A DNA stretch of 64,000 nt from Azolla caroliniana (lineage: Eukaryota; Polypodiophyta): NCBI GenBank assembly GCA_043228905.1, contig JBHGNT010000002.1, forward strand, positions 27,714,001 to 27,778,000. Reading direction: 5' to 3'. Both the position numbers and the translations under genes were made by a program. The notes below the pieces were generated by a model, which was not told the origin of the DNA, did no database searches, and saw nothing but the letters and a program-made list of their open reading frames with translations. Every line of letters begins with the position of its first letter. Within the stretch, counting starts at the first letter, position 1. Shown in pieces: positions 45,471 through 57,561 of the stretch.

Positions 45471-48400
45471 ATATTCCATTTTTTCCATTATGGTTCAAAT
45501 TGAATATAGGCCGATTTTTAATGCAAGAATGTTGAAACCTATTGGAACTTTTTTTTGTGTGGTCAAAACTGCCCAACTCTTTGACACTACCAAATGTGCT
45601 AATATAGTGTCAGAATTTCCAACACTACTCACGCATTTGGAAATGTTGAAAGTTCCAACAATTCTCACATATTTACAAATGTTCTAGAAACTAGAAGTGC
45701 AAATTTCTAGAATTTCAGAGAAGTGTTAAAAATCAAGAAAAAAGGCTCTATTCATTGTCACACTTTTTGGGCTTGAACATCTTTTCTAAGTTTCAACCGG
45801 ATACCAAATGGAACAATACCAACTCATCTTGTAGTAATTAATATATACTTGGAGTTGAAGGTGCAATTGTGAGTACTCTCCGACTATGTGTTCCACATGT
45901 ATATGTAGTGTGCACACTTTCAAAAGTTCCACTATTCATCATTTGGTAAGAGTGCTTGACTAGTTTTTGTAGTACTCTACTCCTCTATGTGAATTGGTGA
46001 CATCAATACATGTAAAGGTTGGAAGGAAACTACTTGTTTCTTTCAATGGTGAACAATAATAGGTTTTTGTGAATGTGCCTCTTCAAAGATTTTTTCTGTC
46101 TCGTGGATGCATTGTAAATCATGGATAATGGATATTTTTAAAAAAAGGTGATAATGCAAATCATGGATAATGGATATTTTAAAAAAAAGGTGACTTATCA
46201 GTTGCCTTTTGGTTTCCATCTTAAACTCCAAGAGAAATGATCTATTATCTTATGTTGAAAAGCTTGCATCTAAGGCTTCATATCCATAAAACCTTTAAAT
46301 TTTTGTTTTGTAGAACAATTTGTTTCTTTATTGCATTCATAAATTAAATGACATCATTTTCGCTATTTCTGTTTTTACTTCCACATTGCTAGAGGACAAC
46401 AATCCACACAAAGCCAACATCCTCAATTGGGTTTGGACTGGCACATGTAAACATCTCAGTGGATTGAGAAATAATGTTTGGGCCAAAGAATCTTGCATGT
46501 GGGGGCTTTCAATCATGACCCCGAACAATGCATATTGATGTAAACTAGTTGATCGTTTATGTGTTGCTATGAAAATTATTTAAGCTGGGATAATTACAAG
46601 AGTGCCCTACGCATCAATAACTTTGTTGACGAATCTTGAAGTTGACACGCAATAGAATGATTGAATGGATCAATGAGAACTTTTGATGTTTAACAAATCA
46701 CTTGTCAAACATGTGCAACTAACGTCAATTGGGCAGTAATGTCACCTATGCAAACGAACTATATGTATTGTTCCAAATCATTTCCAAACGAGGACTACAT
46801 TTCCAAATTGTTCTCATTTGTCAAACATGAGCAATTGCCGTCAATTAGGTAGTAATGTCACTTAAGCAAAAGAAATGCATATATTTCTTGTTGATGTCAA
46901 TGTTTCTAAATTGTTCTCATAATTCCCTTCGTCACAAGGGGAACTACATGCGTGATTGTTTTTCCCTCTAAAATGTAAACTGACATGTGTTTACATATCC
47001 ACATGCATGTCATGGTTATGACGTGATTGTTTTTCCATTAAAATGTAAACATACCTGTGTTTACATATCAACATGCATGTCATGGTTATGGCCCATACTA
47101 ACAAATTTCAATATATGCATGGATTAGTAAAAAAGCACCTGCATTATGTCAAATAGTACAATTATAAAATGTATTTATAGACATATATGTACATGTGTTT
47201 ACGTTGTCTCACAATTTGTAGAGAAAGCAAAACTCTTCAACGTATGTAGCTTAAAGGTATTCCTTATTTCAACACTTAACATCTACACCAAACATATGTT
47301 TATTAAGAATATGAGAGGGTCCTTTACATACATTTCATAAATTAACTATTGAAGCAAGTGGATTATTCTTGCATGTAAATGTGGCCATCATTAGATCAAT
47401 CAAATACAAAGAATGATTATCTTATGGAAGACAACTTATTTTTAGATTTCAGTTAATGTGGCTCTTCAGGTTATTTCTGAATTGTTTGTTGCCACGTCTT
47501 CAACTCTACCAAGGAATAACAGTTTTTCTCGGGCTTCTATATCGAGTTCAATAAGTTTCATGCAATTGACACTCATGCATGTATGATGTGCACATTATTC
47601 AAGATTTATAAACATCCATATCATGTATGCCCCATGCCTATTTAAAAATACAATGTAGAAATGCATCCATTATGTAACCATGAAATATATGGACAAAAAA
47701 ACGTTTCTTTTATTTTGAGATGCTCCCTTGAGCCATCCCTTTAAACATCGTGGTAGCCATCGTCAGAACTCATTGTCAATTTATTATCCTCTTTCATGGA
47801 ACAAAGAATAGCACTCCTTTTCTTTTTTGTTGTCCATGGATTTTTCTTCATGCACGATTCGTTGTAAGTTTTGCATACAACATAGTCTAGCTCATGCTTT
47901 TATGTAAGGAGATGTGGGCCCAACATCCAATATGTGGAATTGTAAAAAATGCTTGTAATCTAATCCAACCTTGAGCTTGAGCTTGAGGTGAAGAATCTTA
48001 ACTATGTTTGTCGTCAATGACATTAGTCAAAATCATAGGCCTCACTTTTTGCAAAAGAATTTGCAATGAGGGAAATGCAAAAAGTATCCTTAAGGTGTTG
48101 CTTGTTGTAATCTTGTGATATTATTGACAATTAATGATTTTTTCCTGTCTTACTTCTTTGAACTTTACATGATTCGTTGTTTTCGCTATTTCGATGAAGA
48201 TGATAGATAACATTCCTTATTCTATCTCTTCCTATCATTATGGGTGCACTTACACATTAGGTTTATTTTCATGTCACACATTGAATCCATTGAGAAATTT
48301 AACAAATTGGCCTTCAATATAAATGTTAGATGGAAGAATCTTTCAAAACAACGTGTACGCCAAATTATTTGCAAAGTAATGCAATTCAAATAATTATGTA

Positions 48401-49622
48401 GCACACTTGGAATCATACGATACATACAATGCGTCTAGAGTTGTGTGGCACAAAACAAACTACAAGGTTAACTAAAGTTTGACTATTTTTGTAGATCCTA
48501 ATTTCAACTTTGGCTAGGCATATTTGTTGACAAACTCACAACATTGACAACTCAAAATAAGAGTCCTAGTTTTGTAATATATCACAAGGTGCATTAAATT
48601 CTTGTTGACTTGTGATATATTAACTGTTTACTAATACATGCTCAACTTTTAATCACTTCCCGAGACTCTTAACAATTTTGTTTGTTTAAGTCATTTAAAA
48701 ATTTGCGAAGTGTTTAGAGTGCATCATCATTAGTAGTAAAAAACTATGTGAAGCTCAATTGAAATGTGCCAAGTTTTCAAAGTTGGCACCCTCTACTTCA
48801 AATCACATAGTTGAAGTCTTATCTACGTTGCGTAGATGGAGATATGCTCCGTGATCTTGACGCAAAAGACATAACACAACAATACATGGATGGAAATAGT
48901 AGCACTAAAATAGAGAGACATTATTAAATAAACCTACAGGGAGGTGGGTGGTGTTGGTGGGACAATACGAGAGAAAGAGAGGGCACAAGATTTGCCAAAT
49001 GTTACTTTGGGTGGCTAGGGATCAACAAAGGTTTGCATTTTAGTTGAACATTTGACATTAGAAGGCTTGAGCTCATTGCTTGTGTGCATGTACACATGTG
49101 GAAACCGAGAAGGAGTTTTAGAAAATGTTTGATTTTTGAAGCATACTGATAAGGTGGTGGGGTGGGTCCACAAAGTTTTTCTTTCCCATGTTGCTGACGA
49201 GGATAAGGTGGGTGGGGCATGAGAGTTTTTCTTCCAGGTGACAAGGATATGGTGGGTGGGTCTGAGGGTTTTGCCAACGTGATGACGATAAGGTGATGAT
49301 GAGGGCACTAAGGTTTTTCTTCTTCTTGGGGGGGGGGGGGGGGGGGGGAGTTGCAAGCTTGAAAGTCTGAGCTAGAAGAGGAAGGAGTGTTCGTGCGTGC
49401 GTGTTCAAAAGATGCACCTTAGCTATTGAGCAATGCTGGCCTTTTTCTCAAAGAAAGACGAAGAGAGGCGTGTCTTATATGACCTCCTCATATGGTAGCA
49501 CAATACTTTGATTGGGCGTTATCCTTACGAGTGTGAGCGTATATAAACAACAAAAGGTCGTGTCGTTTTTTTCCTTCCTTTTGAATAACAAATTGCTTAT
49601 TTTTCTTTCAATTATTGCATTG

Positions 49623-49675
<53 letters not shown>

Positions 49676-50027
49676 GCACACACACATTGTCTTGACTCAT
49701 AAGCATATTTTTGGGAGCCCATTTGTTAAGACATATATAGTTGGTGTTGTTACTTACACCCTTGTGGTGTCATTGGCCCTTGCTGCCGACAATCCTCTAG
49801 CATTCGTGAGGTGGGCGGCACATGGGGTGTTATTGTGTCAACAAAAGTTGAATGAGATTCTTCATCGGGCTCAGGTTCGAGGCCTCCTTCTCGAGCAAGC
49901 ATGTATTATTCCCCCGCCCCCCCTCCATATTCTCGTGTATATAGTAGAGTGTATATTGTGGCCTTTATTTAGTAGTTGAGGATGGCTTCTTGTTTCTAAT
50001 GTCTAGTAGAGTAGAGTGTATTTGCAT

Positions 50028-50065
<38 letters not shown>

Positions 50066-50250
50066 ACATATGTATACATATATAGACTTACTACTTTTAA
50101 AAGTAAAATTTGGGGTTTTTTTCAATGATTTGTGAACAATCTTAAATTGATTGATTTATATTGTATTCAAATATAGTATTCTCTTATGTTGTCTCTCCTG
50201 CATGAAAACAAACAAATCCACACAGTGTCTACAGTCATAGAGGGAAGGAG
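45471..50250. other. Intergenic DNA with several local tandem duplications and microsatellites
   Basis: Local duplications: AAATCATGGATAATGGATATTTT (46117 and 46169 areas); CAATT(G/A)GG(C/T)AGTAATGTCAC (46727 and 46843 areas); CGTGATTGTTTTTCC plus TTTACATATC[CA]ACATGCATG (46950-47095, period about 74). A GGTGGGTGG-type array with a long G run lies at 49155-49346. (CT)n at 49623-49672 and (CA)n at 50031-50060 follow. A plus-strand frame 49512-49979 is open but unsupported. Confidence 0.5.
49155..49346. repeat. G-rich degenerate tandem repeat ending in an uninterrupted G run
   Basis: Units of about 55-60 bp share GA[CT]GA[GT]GATAAGGTG(GGTGGG), then AGGTTTTTCTTC-like strings. The array ends with about 21-22 consecutive G at 49327-49348. 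Confidence 0.75.
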
Positions 50251-50325
50251 AAGAAAACACAGAGAGAGATGAGAGATGAGAGATGAGAGCTTTGTCTCAG
50301 GTAGTAGATTTCTTCTCTGTGCTTC

Positions 50326-50337
50326 TATTTATATAAG
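50326..50337 (+). promoter_or_regulatory. TATA box of the ATL RING-H2 gene
   Basis: TATTTATATAAG lies about 710 bases upstream of the start codon and precedes a CT/TTC-rich leader (50360-51040) typical of plant 5' UTRs. The leader contains several ATGs (for example near 50700 and 50785), so translation may be influenced by upstream frames, or the leader may contain an intron. Confidence 0.55.
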
Positions 50338-51044
50338 GCGCAGAAAAAGCAGCGACCCATTCTTTCCTTTTCCTCCTTCCAAATTCCAATCATCGTAATA
50401 TAGTTCCTAATTTCTCGTCCATCATCATTGCAAATCATCATCAGCATAAACAGAGCAATCAAATCAAAACCAATCCTCTGTTTCTTCTTTGTTTTTTTTT
50501 TTTGGCCCTCTTTGAATCCTTCCCTTCTTCTTCTTCTTCTTCTTCTTCTTCTGATACATAAGAATTTTTAGATCATCATCATCCATTCATTCATTTGTCA
50601 AGTGTTTATTTACATATTTGATTTGCTTTTTTGCTTTTTGTTTTAATTGTCTCTCTTGCTCATAGAAGAAGAACAGAGAGACAGAGAGAGAAAGAGAGCA
50701 TGTATTTACTGTGGCAAATCCCCTGTTTCGCATAGACAGACAGAGAGAGAGAGAGAGAGAGCAAACAGAGCAAAAGTAAAGAAAAATGTGGATGAAGCCT
50801 GTTTCTGGAAACTCAGCTTAGTCTTTCAAATTTCTGCCTTCCCCTAATTCCTTGCGTTTCAACAGGAGCATCAAGAAACTTCAGCCTTCCATTTTGGGAT
50901 GTAAATTCGCACCACTTTGTGCCCCCTTCATTTCAAACCATCACACAGAAAACTTTCCCTTTTTTTTTTAGGGTTCTTCATTGATCTATAGGCAAGTTTC
51001 CATGCAATTTCGCAGTTTCTTTCAGAATCATCTGATTATATACA

Positions 51045-52094
51045 ATGAGTAATTCTTCTTCTTCATCATCATCCTTCTCACCTATCCCTCCTTCGACCGA
51101 TCCCGCCTCGAATGACAGCAGCAACAACAGTGATGATTTCGGTGGCGGGGGCAGCAGCAGCAGCAGCAGCGCCTCGACCCCGAATTTCGATACCAGCACG
51201 CAATTCAGCCCTTCCATGGCCATCATATTGGTGGTGCTCTTGAGCGCCTTCTTCTTCATGGGCTTCTTCTCCATCTACGTGAAGCGGTGCACAGGGGACG
51301 AGGACACATTCAACCAATCGAGAGGAGGTGGGCGAGGATCGGGACGAGGAGGCACGGGCCCGGGCACCCGTCTCCCGGCCGCACCCCCGGGCCTCGACCC
51401 CACCATTCTCCAACACCTCCCCCTCGTGGCCTTCTCGGCCTCCTCGAAGAAGAAGCCTGGGACCGGGACCGCCCACAACGTGGAGTGCGTCGTGTGCCTC
51501 ACCGACTTTGAGGAGAACGAGCCCCTCCGCCAGCTCCCCAAGTGCAAGCATGTCTTCCACCAGGATTGCATCGACATGTGGCTCTACTCGCACATCACGT
51601 GCCCACTCTGCCGTCGCCCTGTGGTGTCGGACGCCCCCGGGGCCCGCTCCTTCCGATGGGCCGGCTCGGCCTCGAGCCTCCATCTTTTCGGGTCAAGGCG
51701 GTCGGTGGGTAACACTCCTACTCCGGACCAAGGCGCCCCCAATGCCGGCCAAGGCCAAAGTGTAGCGATAGATGTTCCCGAGGAAGATGCAGATGGATTA
51801 GGAGTAGGAGGATGGAGAGGAGGAGGAACTTCATCGTTACATCGGTCCCACTCGACCGGGCACTCGCTCCTCATGCGGGCGTTGAGCCACACTAGGCTTA
51901 GAGGGACCCCGCCCCTCGCCACGTTTGTCGACATGGTAGGCGAAGAAGGAGAGATAGATTTACAAAGGTCCCGGAGCGAGGCCGAGGGCAGGAGAGGTGG
52001 AAGGGGACAACATGAGAGGATGTCAACATCCACACCATCTACTGTAGTAGTCGGGGTCGGGGCAGGGGCAGCTCCCTCCTTTGGTTGCCTTTAA
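51045..52094 (+). CDS. ATL-family RING-H2 E3 ubiquitin ligase, intronless, 349 aa
   Basis: A probable membrane-anchored E3 ligase that recruits a ubiquitin-loaded E2 to substrates. After a Ser/Asn/Gly-rich N-terminus, one hydrophobic helix spans residues 57-78 (MAIILVVLLSAFFFMGFF). A Gly/Arg-rich linker leads to the GLD motif (PPGLDPTILQHLP, 114-126), then the RING-H2: C148, C151, C167, H169, H172, C175, C186, C189, with W179 and P187 at the E2-contact positions. The spacing C-x2-C-x15-C-x-H-x2-H-x2-C-x10-C-x2-C is that of the ATL family. The 160-residue tail is low complexity and rich in Gly/Ser/Arg. Lack of introns fits ATLs. The coding region is strongly GC-rich in AT-rich surroundings. 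Which ATL subgroup it belongs to is not clear. Confidence 0.93.
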   Translation: MSNSSSSSSSFSPIPPSTDPASNDSSNNSDDFGGGGSSSSSSASTPNFDTSTQFSPSMAIILVVLLSAFFFMGFFSIYVKRCTGDEDTFNQSRGGGRGSGRGGTGPGTRLPAAPPGLDPTILQHLPLVAFSASSKKKPGTGTAHNVECVVCLTDFEENEPLRQLPKCKHVFHQDCIDMWLYSHITCPLCRRPVVSDAPGARSFRWAGSASSLHLFGSRRSVGNTPTPDQGAPNAGQGQSVAIDVPEEDADGLGVGGWRGGGTSSLHRSHSTGHSLLMRALSHTRLRGTPPLATFVDMVGEEGEIDLQRSRSEAEGRRGGRGQHERMSTSTPSTVVVGVGAGAAPSFGCL

Positions 52095-55000
52095 ATTCTA
52101 CCACCCCTTGTGTAAGCTTGTAAGTTTATGTTTAATATTAGTATCAATACTTTTAAGAAAGAAGATTATTGTCTAACATGGTCATGGTATAAAAGAAACC
52201 ACCCCAACAAGAAAGAGGGAAATCCTTGGGTCCAACCTTTCCTCGTCATTATTTTTTCAAGGACTCATATGCATCGAGAAAACAAAGCGAAACAATGAAC
52301 CCGAAACAAAACAGAAAACACTTCGTCTTTCATCGTTTATGTCCTTGTAAAAGCATCATTTTGTGTCCTTGTCATGTACTTACCTCTTTGCTCCTCCCCT
52401 TGGATCCACCACAAGTGTGGGTCCTTTGCTTCCACCACATTGTTGGTTTGTGGCATTATACTCAATCAGACGTCCTTGCTTGGTATGCCAACGTTCATTC
52501 ATTGTGCCATTTGTGACTTTTAATGTGATCATGCTTTGCTTGATTCCCTGCGGGTTCTAGTGTGGTCACATGACAAATTGCTGAATGCATTGATGCTCCA
52601 TTGTCCCCCTTTTTTACTTGCAACGTGACATGGCTTAGCTTGGTGGTGTTCTGTTTGGTTACTTCCTTTGTGGCATTATGTGTGATTATGTTTCATGGGC
52701 CCCTAGTGGTCTGTTGAGGATGTTCCATTGCCTCTTTCCATTTCACTAATGTCTAATGGCAATGCCCCACATCTCAACTAAATTGTCCTTGTCTCATCAC
52801 ACATATGATTGTATTTTTAGGTTGGTTGGTTGGATTCAGGGGCTAAAGAATGTGTTAAAAGACAAAGTGTGGAATAAATGATCATGGTCTGAGGTTGTTT
52901 GGATTCATTGGCAAGAAGGTTGTATTGAAAAACAAAGTGGCACAAGATAGGCACATGGCTTAGAAACCTCCTTTTATTATATTTTCTATCTCAAAGAGTC
53001 TCACCATTGTTTATCAAGGGATATCGTCGATACGAAAACGACATGTCTACTTGAATGCTAGAAGAAACCATTTGATTTTTCATGCTTTTCATACATTTAC
53101 TTTCCATATCCACCACTTTTAATGCCCTTTATGCAGTCCTATATTGTCAACAAACCTTCTAGATCAGCTTTTATGCTCCTCATACATTCATGTCGATATG
53201 GAGTAGGTTTTCTACGTATTGGTGAGTCATTATGTATCAAACACCAACTTCTGTGTGTGTACACATTCCGATTGCTTTTAGAACATTAAAGTTTGATCGA
53301 GTGATTTGATAACTTGTCGATATGATCTTATTTGTATATGATTGATGTGGTGCAGTGCAACGATCATGGTTCAATTGTAACATTATTGTCAAAACTCTAA
53401 TACATGTTCAATTTCTTGACATTGTGAATTCTGAAAAGTGCATTATTTTGTGAGATCTTTCGATGTTGGAAGAGTTTTAATGATTTGATATGACAATAGA
53501 AAATGAACTTTCATTTATGCTTATGGTTGTGATAACGTTATAATCGGTGAGAAAACTAATCACTTTATAGTTTCATATAATTATATAAGCCACGTACTTT
53601 GTAGACACATTTGCATCACAAATTGATAATAAATATGTTTTGATAAGCTAATATTGCACAAGATTGCACCATAGATTTTCTTATTGCCTATATGAAACTC
53701 ATTTTGTGTTTGTATCGAGCAGATTTATATATTATCTTAAGAATGGTCTCACCATGTTATTATCTCAAGGTCTCACCATGATTGCGATAATCTTAAAAGA
53801 CTTGTCTCACCATGTGTCATTGCAATTTTGACTGGTATCAATTTTAACATTGCTTTTTCTCATAGTCCAATAGAGAATCTTAATGTCAATGTCCATCTTA
53901 TGATTTGTTCATGGTTCACCAATTGCAAGTAACTCAAAAGGTCCCCTGAAGGATTCATTTACCCACACCAACATTAAATGGACGGTGAACCATGAACTAG
54001 CTATCAAATTATCTTCACTTGAAATAACAAAGCTTGTATGGTAGGTGACATTATCGTGTAAAGGGACAAATTGGACATTATATAGGAATCCTTGTTGAAC
54101 GGATTGGATCATCATTTTATTTAGCTAAATAAAATGGTAACTAGACTTTACTCCAAAATATTAGGAAACCTAAGCTTCTATAGTTTACATTGAAAATACT
54201 CTCCTCGAGTACTTGAATTTCTAGCAAACAATATGTTCAAATGTGCATTTGTAATTGAAAATATATTGAGCTTATGTAGACAAAAAGAGAGCAGTGGACA
54301 AAGATTATTAACCTCTAGTGAGAAAGTGGGAGACAAAGTGGGCAAATGGGTATGGGTCGTTACAAGTAGCTCTTGACTTTTAAAGCACTATTAATACAAC
54401 TAGGTCTTGACTTTTAAAATGCTATTGATACCTATGTATAGAGTATGGCAAACTTTCTAATTAAGAGCGAAATATTACGAGTCCATTGAGGTTGAGATTG
54501 TGCACACATTTACTAGCATTGTGTTGTCTCTCTCATTGGGGGTGGTTGTAAAGCTTATACTATTGGAGTTTTCAATTCTTTCTTTGTCATATCACCTTCC
54601 TTGTCCATGTGTGTTTCAATGCATTGATTAAAATATGTTTGTGCATTATATTGATGATGAATAACAACTCAGTTTTTTCTCATACAAGAAGAAGTAGAAT
54701 TTCCAAGCAATTGAAACCATATGGAGAGCAATTCAAATGAGGTGTGGTTGGGACCCTAGAGAATACATAGAGTTTCTCCCTATAGACAAGGCATTCTATT
54801 GGTGTGGAGTGGTGGTTTCACAAAAACAACATGAAGTTACTTTGGTTTGCCAGATTCAAATGAGATGTGGTTGGGACCCGAGAGAATAGACGAGTTTCTC
54901 CCTATAGACAAGGCATTCTATTGGTGTGGAGTGGTGGTGTTGCCAAAACAACATGAAGTTACTTTAGTTTTGGCAAACTTACATGTTAAACAAGCTTGTT

Positions 55001-56074
55001 ACGGGATTACGAGATGAGTTACTCAACATAACCAACAATAGAATCATTATCCAAGTATTTCATAGTCACAACAAGGGCACATCAATGTTGATAGGGATTA
55101 TTTCAGTCAACGAAGTGTACTTTTTGTCTTTTCGAATGATGATAATCATAAAGTTCAGAGACAACTCAAATTGTATAATATGTACCCTCTTACCTTTCAA
55201 GTAAATAATTGTTTTGCCCGTGTTGCTGAAATCTCATGTTTTTGACTTGGAATTGATCGTTGCAACCTAATTTGAAGAAAGAATCCAACTTGGTAGATGT
55301 AGAACAAGAAGATCAAGTGCAACTCACATTCACCCTAACGTGTTTTCTATGAATTTCCGAAGTTCCTATAGAGAGAACTTGAAACAAGTATCATAGAAAA
55401 TGTGTGGGGCGCTAAACATTGCAAGTAAAAGTGACCAAATAATTGCATGCACTTTGTTAATGTATGGTGATTATGGGCAATCATTCCACGTATGATTCAC
55501 ATAACCGTTATGCACACAAATATTAACTAGTGTGGGTACATGTCCCTTATTATAATCACATAACCATGGTAGGGTGCACCTCTATCCATGCAAATAGAAT
55601 ACGGTGAGTGTTCTTTAACATTGAGCAAATTTGACATGACATAACCCCACTTGAAACTTTCTCATTTCTTTTAGTATTATGCAACGTGCAATGGTCTTGT
55701 GTTTCTAGTGTATTATATGCTTATGAGGGGTTTACCCCTGCAGTCAAACCATCATACCATAACTAATGCATCCAAAATTGAATGTTAACTATGGGAAGAT
55801 GACAAAGTATGGAACAAAAAACAATGAATATATACAAAATATGGTTTGAGAATCTATTAGATAAGATACATCACCATAATCATCTTTTGAAGGTGGTATT
55901 GTACTCTAAATTTGGCAATAAACATTGTAGAATGCTTTTAATGTCAAATAATACAGATGTGATCTTATGAATTGTATCCAAGCACTCATTTGATGTACTT
56001 CTCAACCTATATTTCATTAGTATATATTTATTTCATCCAATTTGTGGGTTGTTATATGAAACTATTACCAATCA
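52095..56074. other. 3' UTR of the RING gene and AT-rich intergenic DNA
   Basis: No exon or element ends are visible. A tandem duplication of about 123 bp lies at 54731-54976. Three TCTCACCATG occurrences near 53745-53815 form a small local repeat. Confidence 0.5.
54731..54976. repeat. Tandem duplication, period 123 bp
   Basis: ATTCAAATGAG[GA]TGTGGTTG to AACAACATGAAGTTACTTT occurs at 54731 and again at 54854, with a few substitutions and short indels. The first copy is open as CGWDPREYIEFLPIDKAFYW, which the second copy breaks; it may derive from a coding element I cannot identify. Confidence 0.85.
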
Positions 56075-56148
56075 GGCCTATTAGCTCAGTTGGTTAGAGC
56101 GTCGTGCTAATAACGCGAAGGTCGCAGGTTCGAGACCTGCATGGGCCA
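56075..56148 (+). tRNA. tRNA-Ile (AAU anticodon), second copy
   Basis: A 74-nt tRNA identical to the one at 19452-19525 except for C5 to T, which changes a C-G acceptor pair into a T-G wobble. Anticodon loop CTAATAA; B box GGTTCGAGACC present; discriminator A at 56148. It is probably functional, as a G-U pair in the acceptor stem is tolerated. Confidence 0.95.
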
Positions 56149-57360
56149 CGGCTGCTTTGCATTTATATGTAGTAGTATATCCAAAGTTTTGTTTTGAAAG
56201 AAAACTTGACATTTTACAAACATTCATCACATGTTCTATTTGATATAATAATATTAACCTATTTTTTGTGGTGAGTTTTGCCTAAAATGCCTAACATCAA
56301 CTTGCCAAGTAGAGCTCGCATGTGTCCCATTGTACCAATCCGCGTTGATAACCTCATATTGGTTGTTCACACATCAAAGTTGGGCAAATCTGTGACTTCC
56401 ATTCATATTCTTTCTAGTAGTATCAAGCACTTTTTAAACTTTCTTTTAAAAGGCCTATTCAGGTCTTCATGTATTGAAATGGCAACTTACAAACACAAGA
56501 ATATGTGTATATGAAATGAGCATAAAATATGAGAGTAATAAGTGTATGTATTAACACATCACAAATCTCAACCTAGAGAATAATATTTGGCATATGAAGA
56601 TTATTTTTATCATCACTGAGACTCACAAAAAAAGAGCTAAATAACTCCCTAATTTCATTCATAGAAACACAAAGAGCAATAAATAGTGTCACAACTTTTT
56701 GTATTTAAATTTGTTTTGAAATCCTCCTTACAAAGAGCAATACACAGTATCACAACTAAAAGTTCCCCCAAAACGATGTGTTTTTGGTCATGGAATAGTA
56801 ATCACAAACCTTTTGCAATTTTTGTATCAAGTTCATTTTTCTGCTGACTATAACACAACCACCATCTTTAAAAATAAAGACTCCCAGAAAATATTCAGAC
56901 AAAATAACGTTTCATGCGGCCATTAAATGGTGATACTAAGTTTTTGGCCTGATTTTTTGATTGAAATCTTTACTTTCCTTCCAGCCAAAGCATTAGAATA
57001 ATCTTAAAAAAACACACTTCATGAATATTAAAAAGAAAATGATAATTTTTTGGAGCCATCGAATAATGGGGCATTATTTTTGCAATTTTTTCAATTGGAA
57101 TCTTTTGCTTTTCTGTAAATCACAACACAAATATCACTTTCAAAAAAATAAAACAACGAAAGATTTGTTTTTTTCCGTTGGTGTGGCATGAAATTGCAAT
57201 ACTAATGGTTTTGTGATTTTTTGATCGAAATCTTTACTTTTCTCTCAACCACAACACAACAATCCGCAAAACAAAACTCCAAAAGGGAAAAGAAAATAGA
57301 AATGTATTTCCTAATATTGTTATCAATGTTTTGGGTGTCACTTTGATGCTGAATAAATAA
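56149..57360. other. AT-rich spacer, nothing recognised
   Basis: Contains several A/T homopolymers and short chance frames. The right end is the 3' flank of the minus-strand exon at 57361. Confidence 0.5.
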
Positions 57361-57561
57361 TTATGCATCAAACCCTGAATATACACCTTGGTCTCGAAGT
57401 AGTCTTTTCTCTTCTTCAACATAATTCTTGCCTCGGCTTGATTGACCAAGATCACGTTTCCGTTTCTCCTTTTGAGAGAAGGAGAGGGCTCTTGCTTCTG
57501 CTGCTGCTTCACGTCGCTGCCTCTTTGCATAGTTATGTTCAGCAATCGCTTGAGCTGCTGC
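57361..57561 (-). CDS. Last coding exon of an unidentified Lys/Arg/Glu-rich protein
   Basis: The exon starts after a good acceptor (TGTTCTCAG|GCAGCAGC) and ends at TAA 57363-57361, giving 66 residues. It begins AAAQAIAEHNYAKRQRREAA, is highly charged and alpha-helical, and ends RGKNYVEEEKRLLRDQGVYS followed by GFDA. The composition and the conserved-looking tail suggest a nuclear RNA-processing or chromatin-associated protein. A plant relative of the C1orf52/UPF0690 family is one possibility from memory only. Upstream exons should lie above 57561, but I could not find them with confidence; the copia remnants at 60-64 kb may interrupt that gene. Confidence 0.6.
   Translation of the reverse strand, partial: AAAQAIAEHNYAKRQRREAAAEARALSFSQKEKRKRDLGQSSRGKNYVEEEKRLLRDQGVYSGFDA

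Noticed and set aside
49512-49979. 155-codon plus-strand frame
   Set aside because: It passes through a (CT)n tract; no family resemblance, no promoter and no conserved domain seen.
51078-51683. 201-codon minus-strand frame opposite the RING gene
   Set aside because: A GC-rich antisense shadow of the ATL coding region.
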